DNA of 64,000 nucleotides from Nothopassalora personata (Eukaryota > Ascomycota > Dothideomycetes > Mycosphaerellales > Mycosphaerellaceae). The first letter of the stretch is position 1; every line of letters starts with the position of its first letter. The stretch spans positions 124,001-188,000 of the forward strand of contig CM066292.1 in the NCBI GenBank assembly GCA_033816765.1, written 5' to 3'. Both the position numbers and the translations under genes were made by a program. This document shows positions 57,101 to 64,000 of the stretch, piece by piece. Below the pieces are notes generated by a model. The model ran no database searches. It worked only from the letters and a program-made list of their open reading frames with translations, and was not told the DNA's origin.

Positions 57101-57922
57101 GTTATAATCTAGTGTAATTTAGCTTAAAGTTTAAGATCTAATTATATAACTAGATTATCTACTTACTTAACTTATCTAGGCTTTAAAAGAGCTAAGCCTA
57201 AAGGATTAATAGTTAGTAGTTAGATTAGCTACTACTATAAGGTAAAATACTTAAATATAACTATAGTAATTATAATAATCTTAGTAGATACTTCCTACTC
57301 GCTATATAGAAGTAGGTACCTAGCTACGGAGCCTCTCTATATAACGAGTAGAAGCATAATAAACATATTACTATTAAAGCTTACTAAGTAATATCTTAAG
57401 TAGATATACGATACCGTACTACCGTGTTACTAGTCTAGACTACCTTTACGACCTTTACTAACGAATCCTCTACTAAAGTAGAACTAGTATAACAATAACA
57501 ATAATAGTTGCACTTACGTACTGTTTAAGTCTAAGACTAGATAATATAGGTAGGGTGTTCTATCAATTTATAGTTAGTAGAGGAAAAGCTATACGATAAT
57601 AAAAACCTCTAAAAGTAAAGAGAGTTTCCTTCTTTATAATATTATATAGGCTTTCTTACCTTACGGGACCCGGCGGTCTTCCCGTAATCCTTTCACGCCG
57701 TAAAATTTAAAATATATAAAGAAAGAAAATAGCCGTAGAGGCTAAGAAGTCCCGCGTTATATAGTTTAGAGCTCAGCCCTTACTACTAACGTATTCCTCG
57801 GGAGTAGCGCTTTAAAACGAGCTATTAATTATCTAAATCGGATAACTACCCGTCTAGTAATCTAGTACTAAGCTAAGGTTACCTTACTTAGCCGTTAGCG
57901 TTAGCTTTAGCGTTAGTATTAG
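57101..57922. other. RIPped DNA left of the Tc1 element
   Basis: No protein domain recognised. It contains the imperfect inverted motif CTACTCGCTATATA / TATATAACGAGTAG near 57296-57351, and a GCGTTA-type repeat at 57895-57920 next to the Tc1 insertion. Confidence 0.4.
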
Positions 57923-57924
57923 TA

Positions 57925-59287
57925 TTGCGCCTCCGTAAAAGTATCCGCGACTACTAAGATCGGCTTTATTCTTAAGAAATAGCTTACCTGTTTATAACCT
58001 TATATTACGATACATAAATATTGCTATAGCTTAATGCTTTTAGGATTTATTATATACGTATTAAAGAATAGATTGTACAACTTTAAGGTGTATCCGTCTA
58101 TTAGTATTTAGTATACTAGCCCTTAGCTTTAATAACTGCTTCTATCTATCTAGGAATAGACTCTCGTACTACGCGTATCCGTTTAGAGGGTATTACTGCC
58201 TAGGTAAGCGGTAAAACACGCTTAAGCTTAGTCCGTTATATGTCCTTATTAGTAATTAAGTCGAAGTCCGGATTAATGCGGTATACATACTACTTTAGTA
58301 GGTGCTAGAGGTGCTTAATTAGGTTAAGATTAGGTAAATACGAAGGCTACCTATCTAGTAGTCTTATACCGTATTCTTTAAACTAACGCCTTATCTTTCG
58401 AGCCGTATAGATAGGTACATTATCTTATATAAAGGTAAGCTTATTTTCTCCGTCTTTTTTAGTAATTAGGAGCAGTCCTTCCTCTAATGTACTAATATAG
58501 CTATTAGCTAAATACCTACCCTTAGGACTAAAAGGATTACGGGTTATTACTACTAATTCTAAGCGTTTATTACCCCGTAGATTATAGTCTATACTATAAC
58601 TAATATACCCTTACCTTTATCGTACGTTTAGATTATCTTACGGTCCTACTTCTAGCATAGTATACGGAAGCACTACTTACGTTATTTACCGGATCCTTAC
58701 TTAATAGAACACTTATCTAAGAAGATAAATTGTAACTACTATTAGATAGTAAGGTGTCTATGTTACATCGTAAATTGTAACCTAAGCTATACCATCTCTT
58801 TAGTAAGGGCGGGCCTCTACTTACACTTCTAGTTAGTAATGTTATATACCTTTAAAAGTCGATATACCGTATCGTAGCTAGTTTCAATATTAAGGTCGTT
58901 AAAGAGGTCTTTATAGGTAATCTTAGGGTTCTTTCTAACTACGTTAATTATCCTTCGTTTATTACGACGTAATAGTACCTTCGGGCGTCCTTTACGGTAT
59001 CCTAATTGCGTATAACCGGTGTTCTTAAAGTTAGTAATCGTGTCGCGTATAGTAGAATCCGGGATGTTCTCCTTTATTATAATCTAGGCTAGTGTAGCGC
59101 TATAACGCTATACCCTAATAACCTAAGCTCTTAACGATAGACTTAACTCCTTTAAAGGTTACCTATTTAAGCCTATAGGCGTAAGCGGAGTACGTATCGT
59201 TACTATATTATAGTGTTAAAGAAGGTAGGTAGAGAAACGCGAAGATACGCGTCTCGAAAAATAACGGATACTTTTACGTTAGAACTG
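57925..59287 (-). mobile_element. Tc1/mariner DNA transposon, RIP-degraded
   Basis: 1,363 bp between TA dinucleotides (57923-57924 and 59288-59289). Terminal inverted repeats share GTAAAAGTATCCG near both ends (about 57935-57950 and 59263-59277). The minus strand encodes a transposase: an N-terminal helix-turn-helix region (about 59200-58860, with RKGRPKVLLRRNKRRIINVV) and the DDE domain with GENKLTFIxDNVPIYTARK, then LPNLNLIKHLxHLLK at 58440-58270, matching the Tc1 signature (QDNAPIHTA ... SPDLNPIEHLW). It ends with KGxYTKY near 58130. Stops replace Gln and Trp, so it is inactive. Confidence 0.88.
58110..59210 (-). pseudogene. Tc1 transposase, interrupted
   Basis: A cut-and-paste transposase of the DDE superfamily, recognisable over most of its usual length of about 340 residues. 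The second catalytic Asp in the xDNVPIYTA motif is kept; the preceding Gln and the Trp of the family motif are stops (TAG). Confidence 0.8.
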
Positions 59288-59639
59288 TATTAGCGTTAGC
59301 GTTAGGCTTATATAATTACTACTATTAGGCGGTAATGACTTGTCTCTTAGACCTCGTATAGAAAAAAGAGACTAGATTTAAAATTCTCGCGTTAAGGCGT
59401 ATAAAATAAGCCTAGTAACTTTCTAATTAGGCCTAGTTTAAAATTTGTTAGGGTTACTCCGGATCCTAGGACTTAGAAGTATTTTTAAAGATTTTAGCTA
59501 GCGTAGCTATTTAACCTCTTTAAGTTTACTTCTTCTCTCTCGGTACTACTTAGGCGTAGTTATAACTATAGTATAGATATAGTCTAATAATTCTTATTAT
59601 ACTTAAATAGATAGGAAAAGAATAGGGAAGGCCGCTACC

Positions 59640-61090
59640 GTTAGTTTTCTAGTCCTAACCTTAGTATATAGATAATATCCTATTAAGAGGTAAATTAGTA
59701 TCTCTTTTTAACCGTAGCGGTATCCTTTGTTTTCCGTTCTATAGAAGTGGTAAAGGTAGTCGCGGAAGAAACCGTATCTTAAATGTAGAGAGTAGTAGGC
59801 GCTCTAGAAAGCCTTCTCGTATCTTATCTATAGCGGAAGGTATTCTTTATATTTAAACTAAGAGAAGTAGCTATTTAGACCGTGCTTCTTCTTACTCTTT
59901 ACCTTATAAATGCAGTCTCTAGTAGCCTTTACTACTAGGCTAGTAAGGTATCTATTATTAGTTATACTAAGCGACTTAAAAGTCTCTAGTCTTCTTTAGA
60001 TCCCCTAAAGTTTCTAGCCTACTTTAGGCAGTAAAAGCTCGTATCTCGTCTCTATAACTCTTTTTATAACTATAGGTATAGTACTACTAACGGTCTTAGC
60101 GATCGGGTTATCTATCTAAAGCTTCTTTAGCCTTAAGCTATACTTTAGGACCTGTCTTTCTAGACGGATTTAGGGGGTAAGGAGGTTCAATTCTCTCTTA
60201 GTAGGCTTAGTAGGAGTAGTACGGAAGATTCCTAGGACCTTATAAATAGCCTTCCTATATATAGCCTCTAAGGGAGTAATAGCTCTCTTAGATTTCTACT
60301 GAATCGGCGCTCCGTAGTCGGCTACGGTACTAACGTACGATAGGTATAGTGTTCGTAGAGAACGGGTTCTTAACCTATTCTCTAAAGTTACTAGGCGGTT
60401 TACCTATAGAAGGAGATAAGTGTCTTAGTTACCTAGATTTAAATATATTCTTTAAAGATAAGATATGTATTAAACTAAATCCCTAGCTATTATACCGCTT
60501 TTATTATAGCGTTAATAACTTTATTGCTTAGTAGGATAATAGAACTATTATATCTCTTATCTTTTGTAAAGTAAAGTAGTTCTGTTTTAGCAAGGTCGAA
60601 TTCTATTACTTACTCTACTCCTTTCTTTATTAAGATTTTAACCTGTTTCTTAAGAATCTTTACGTTCTTTTTAAGGCTAGTCGAGGTAACTAGTAGCCTA
60701 ATGCCGTTAATATAGGATAGGAAAGTTACGGCCTTAATATCCGTAAAGAGATTCCTAATATAGATAAGAAATAAAATTAGTAAAATTAGACTACCTTACG
60801 GTACGCCAGTCTTAACGTCCGTCGTCTCTTCAATTTATTCGTCGAAGGATAATGAAATCCTTCCTTCTTTAAGGGAGGACTTAGTCTACCTTATAACTAA
60901 GTAAGCGAGTTGTAGTTTAATTAGCGTTCTTAGGAGACGGTTCTTTACTACGTAATTAAAGGCTCCCTTAACGTCTAGAAAAGCTACGCTTATCTTCTTC
61001 CCTTTACTACGGTTTCTTTTAATAAAGTTAGTAAGGAGGAGGGCTATATCTACGGCCGAACGTCTAGTTCTACTGCCCTAGAATTTATAG
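59640..61090 (-). mobile_element. LINE (non-LTR) reverse transcriptase remnant, Tad1-like
   Basis: Minus-strand frame. AVDIALLLTNFIKRN and VAFLDVKGAFNYVVKNRLL (RT motifs) occur at about 61070-60930, then VKTGVPxGSLILLILFLIYI near 60800, and the active site FADD-type box reads SYINGIRLL (D to N) near 60720. The downstream part, near 60350-60140, has VSTVADYGAPI and KAIYKVLGIFRTTPTKPTKRE, the post-RT region typical of Tad1-type fungal LINEs. The N-terminal ORF and endonuclease are not seen, so the copy is 5'-truncated, as is common for LINEs. The 3' end is approximate. Confidence 0.8.
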
Positions 61091-61099
61091 AACCTACTA

Positions 61100-63020
61100 A
61101 GTAATAAGAAAACGGGTAAATAAATAAGACCTCTTTATAGGGTAAGAAGGGTAACACGTCTAATAATCATAATAGTAATAGTAAGGAAAGACTTAAAAGA
61201 TACTAGAATATTAAGGGAAAGCCTAGGAATAAATACATTAAGAACATAAAGTCATATAATATAATTAATCTAGGTAAGCGCCTACTAAAGAATTTACGTA
61301 CTAAGAGTATAAAAAGTACTTTAAGAACTCTATTAACTACTACTTAGGTAATAACAGTATATAATTACTTAAAGTATTAAATTATAACGATCGTACTAAC
61401 GAAAAGAGAGATTAGGATATTACTAAAGGTAAAGTATTGTCCTTATATACTAAACAATTAACTAGTCTTATAGCCCTCTTAAGCTTAATTAGCGATTTAG
61501 GGTTTAACTTTAGGGATTGCTAGATATATAATAAATACTTAGATACCTATATAATAGACTATTAAAATTATAAAAGTATAGAGTCTATTACTAAGCGTCC
61601 TACTAGCTTATAGATCTAAGCTACTATAACTACTTTTCTAATTGTAGTATTAGGGCGTGTTAATATAACTATATAAGGATATCTTTTTACTCTATTAAAT
61701 GTTACTTATTACTCTAGGTTTTATCTAAATATTATCTAAATATTATCGTATATACCCGTAGAGAAGTAGCTAGACTCTAGTAGTATAGACCTACTAATAG
61801 TATATAGTATAATAATCGTAAATTAATAGATCTATATTACCCTACTAGTATAATCCTCTTCTTTAAGATAGTTATACTATCTTAATTACCTATAGTCTAC
61901 TAATAGCTATTAAGTACTAATAGATGTATCCTACTAAAGATAGCTAAAGATAACCGTATAGCGTACTTTATTACTAAAATTAGTAAGGGTAACATTATAA
62001 AGCCTATTTAGTACTTAAATAGTAATTGTATAGTTATAGCCGTTACAAATAGTACTTAGAGTACATAAGTTATAGCTATATCTAGTAGGATCCCTAAGTA
62101 ATGTAAGCTCTTAGGTTACTAATAGAATTACATCTTTAGCTATATTAGTACTAAATAGATTAACTAACTACTACTTAGAGTTAATAGGGTAATTATTAAT
62201 AATAGTTCTTAGGTACTCCTTACTACCTATTATAAAGTATACAGATTAGCTAAGCCTATAAAGTTACTAATAGAGTATAGCCTATTAGATTAACTACATC
62301 CTATAGGTATATAGTTATAGACTTCGCTAAATTTAAGCCCGCCTATAATAGTAACTGTTAGCTAGGCTACTTCTATAATTTATATACTTATAGACACTTC
62401 TAGTTTACTATTAACAATAAGAACTAATAGTTAGTCCTATTATACTTTAATAGCCTATTAAGCTTTATTAACTTTATAGGATATAAGTTTATATCTATCT
62501 ATAGTAATAATAAGTTAGCTATTAGTCCTATCTTTTACTTAGTAATAAATAGTAATAATATTACTTAGTAACCTATTATAGATTATAGTCTATAGTAAGA
62601 CCTAGTAGAGAGAGATAGTACTCTTACTATTACTAGAGTATATATAATGTAGATCTATAATAATCTACCTAAGAAGTTATTATAAGAGTATATAGTAGTA
62701 GCGTACAATATCCTCTAGAGGTTACTAATATAGTTAAAAAGGTAGGAGACATCCTTTAACTTAGTAATAGGTCGTATACTAAACGTTAGGTATATAGTAG
62801 TATAGAGATACCTAGCTTATATCTACATTTATAGCCTAGATTAACTAAGTAAGAGAGCTTAAAGAGTAAGCTCTTATTATAACTCTAACGTAAAAGTCTT
62901 CGGCTTTACTAAGTATAGCTAACCTTTAAGAAATAACCCAACCTATTCTTACTAGTATATTACGACACAGAATAATGTATAGATAACTATACTTTTAGGA
63001 ATTATAGATATATGTATTAA
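61100..63020 (+). mobile_element. Ty1/copia remnant (integrase region)
   Basis: Extremely AT-rich and RIPped. A plus-strand frame from about 62330 to 62940 reads as copia integrase: LGYFYNLYTYRHFxFTI, SYNxxLPKKLLxEYIVVAYN-like text, and NSNVKVFGFTKYS just before 62940 (family: PNVSHLRVFGCxAYA). Left of about 62300 no domain is clear. No LTRs found; truncated at the right by the repeat beginning near 63025. Confidence 0.6.
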
Positions 63021-63024
63021 TAAT

Positions 63025-63310
63025 ATTGATTGATTATTCTTGATTGATTATTCCATTAACGTGCTATTTGAGTCAAAGACTATGCAACACGGGTCTCGAG
63101 AACGAGACCAAAATTTGAGAGAAGGATTGATTGATTATTCCATTAACGTGCTATTTGAGTCAAAGACTATGCAACACGGGTCTCGAGAACGAGACCAAAA
63201 TTTGAGAGAAGGAGAAAAGCCCCGTCGTACCCCGGACGTAAAAACTCCTTAAAAGATGCGAGCAACGCTCGCTATTCGAACCGTAAATCGAATATATTGC
63301 GGCGTAGTAC
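63025..63310 (-). repeat. Dispersed repeat, inverted homolog of 16900-17105
   Basis: Starts with TTGATTGATTATTC tail-like DNA, includes an 87-bp duplication with a hairpin, then GAGAAAAGCCCCG, GGACGTAAAAACTCCTTAAAA and GAATATATTGCGGCG. The order is the same as in the reverse complement of 16900-17105. No coding domain seen. Confidence 0.65.
63037..63210 (+). repeat. 87-bp tandem duplication with perfect hairpin
   Basis: Two almost identical 87-bp units, each with GGTCTCG AGAA CGAGACC (7-bp stem, 4-nt loop). Little RIP between the units, although they are identical and adjacent. The open 70-codon frame across them is made by the repeat. Confidence 0.85.
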
Positions 63311-63390
63311 GCGCGTTGTATTAATAATAGATTCTACGACTTTAGGGTGTTTCTATCTAGTTAGTATTTTGTATACTAGCCCTCTATAGT
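63311..63390 (-). repeat. Tc1 fragment
   Basis: Matches 58060-58125 of the Tc1 element (CTACGACTTTAGGGTGT, GTATACTAGCCCT), the end of transposase and its 3' flank. Both its ends run into other repeats. Confidence 0.55.
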
Positions 63391-63416
63391 AATTACTACT
63401 TATTATAAGGGAATCA

Positions 63417-63562
63417 CGTGACGGGCGTAGGTCATGTAACATTAGTGAAGGGATATATACCCGTGCTGTCCTCGGTTGCTCAACCGCGGACACTGTACCT
63501 TTTAGTCGGGTTAGGTAGGGTGTAAAGTACGGGACATCGCTCTTATAAGAGTGTCCGCGGTT
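63417..63562 (+). repeat. Dispersed repeat with 13-bp inverted repeat
   Basis: Homologous to 36221-36350 in opposite orientation over 63417-63548. It contains AACCGCGGACACT at 63482-63494 and its exact reverse complement at 63550-63562. It includes a TATA-like GGGATATATACCC. Less RIPped than the copy at 36 kb. Class unknown. Confidence 0.7.
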
Positions 63563-63674
63563 ACCGGTTTACCCGAGGTTTAGGTTTCGAGTCTTAGCCG
63601 CGCCGCGCAAGTTCGATCCTTAGCGGACGGAAGATAGATTCCTATTTCTCTAGCTAGCGAGGTAAGAGACTAGT

Positions 63675-63764
63675 TGTACGGGGACTACGTGTCGCAATAG
63701 GTCTATCGGTCGTATCGCGACGTAGCCGCAATTACGATACGTAGGCGTTTTATACGCGCGTACA
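63675..63764. repeat. 90-bp mini-element candidate
   Basis: TGTACG...CGTACA ends, flanked on both sides by ACTAGT (63669-63674 and 63765-63770). Because ACTAGT is its own reverse complement, this is either a target duplication around a 90-bp element or a 12-bp inverted repeat. Non-coding. Confidence 0.45.
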
Positions 63765-63847
63765 ACTAGTGATTTTAGGGTTAACATTACTTAGTAATTA
63801 ATAACGAGGGTCGTTTAGCCTTATACATTACGCTCCGAGGACGGTAG

Positions 63848-64000
63848 TGTTACCGAATAATTCCTATAGACCCTAGAATTATAACAACGAGACGAGCACG
63901 TAATTTATCCTACCTAAGCGCTTAGACTTAGGGCGATTAGACTACTTATGCTTAGACTAATTAGGCTACTTATGCTTAGAATAATTAGACTAATTACCGA
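63848..64000 (+). repeat. Gypsy LTR, cut by the window end
   Basis: Begins TGTTACCGAATAATTCC and follows the 36620 and 37041 LTRs, including CCTACCTAAGCGCTTAGACTTAG and the CTTATGCTTAGACTAATTAG repeats, to the last base. Whether it is solo or part of a full element cannot be seen. Confidence 0.9.

Noticed and set aside
63040..63252. 70-codon ORF with an internal repeated peptide
   Set aside because: Made by the 87-bp duplication; no homology or expression signals.

Overview
This window looks like a chromosome segment of a filamentous ascomycete (Pezizomycotina). Two compact gene islands (about 24.5-35.6 kb and 49.2-56.7 kb) hold genes with short GT-AG introns (53-176 nt) and CTRAC-like branch points. 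Around them lie long AT-rich blocks of dead transposable elements. These blocks are almost emptied of CpA/TpG while CpG is kept, and their reading frames carry TAG/TAA stops where the protein family has Trp or Gln. That is the footprint of repeat-induced point mutation (RIP). The species cannot be named from the sequence.

Layout: 1-4.8 kb, a Ty3/gypsy chromovirus remnant (+). 5,423-7,868, a complete LTR element with gag and an antisense ORF but no pol (TR-GAG-like), with a GGATA target-site duplication. 8.9-14.9 kb, a second gypsy remnant (-). 16.2-17.1 kb, an insertion flanked by a 15-bp direct repeat. 17,335-24,516, a complete, milder-RIPped Ty1/copia element (-) with CCTTC duplication and a primer site matching an initiator-tRNA anticodon loop. 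25.6-34.9 kb, gene island 1: two well-supported spliced genes (792 and 361 codons), one small coiled-coil gene and several minisatellites. 35.6-49.2 kb, an old Ty1/copia element (+) with nested insertions: a solo LTR (TSD TAGGC), a full gypsy chromovirus (37,041-43,905; TSD TATAG), an LTR fragment with a 9-bp microsatellite, and a young-looking solo LTR (TSD TTAAG). 50.2-52.2 kb, gene island 2: one five-exon gene (579 codons) followed by minisatellites and gene-poor sequence. 57.9-59.3 kb, a Tc1/mariner element (-). 59.6-61.1 kb, a LINE with reverse transcriptase (-). 61.3-63.0 kb, a copia integrase remnant. 63.0-64.0 kb, a mosaic of short repeats ending in a gypsy LTR cut by the window edge.

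The host genes encode low-complexity, charged, probably nuclear proteins with no family I recognise; no pathway or gene cluster is evident. The least ordinary material is in the repeats: the gag-only LTR element, an antisense ORF shared by two different LTR elements, the half-tRNA primer site, and short structured repeats present in two copies with conserved hairpins. All gene models were built by hand from splice signals and frame closure; none has been checked against transcripts.
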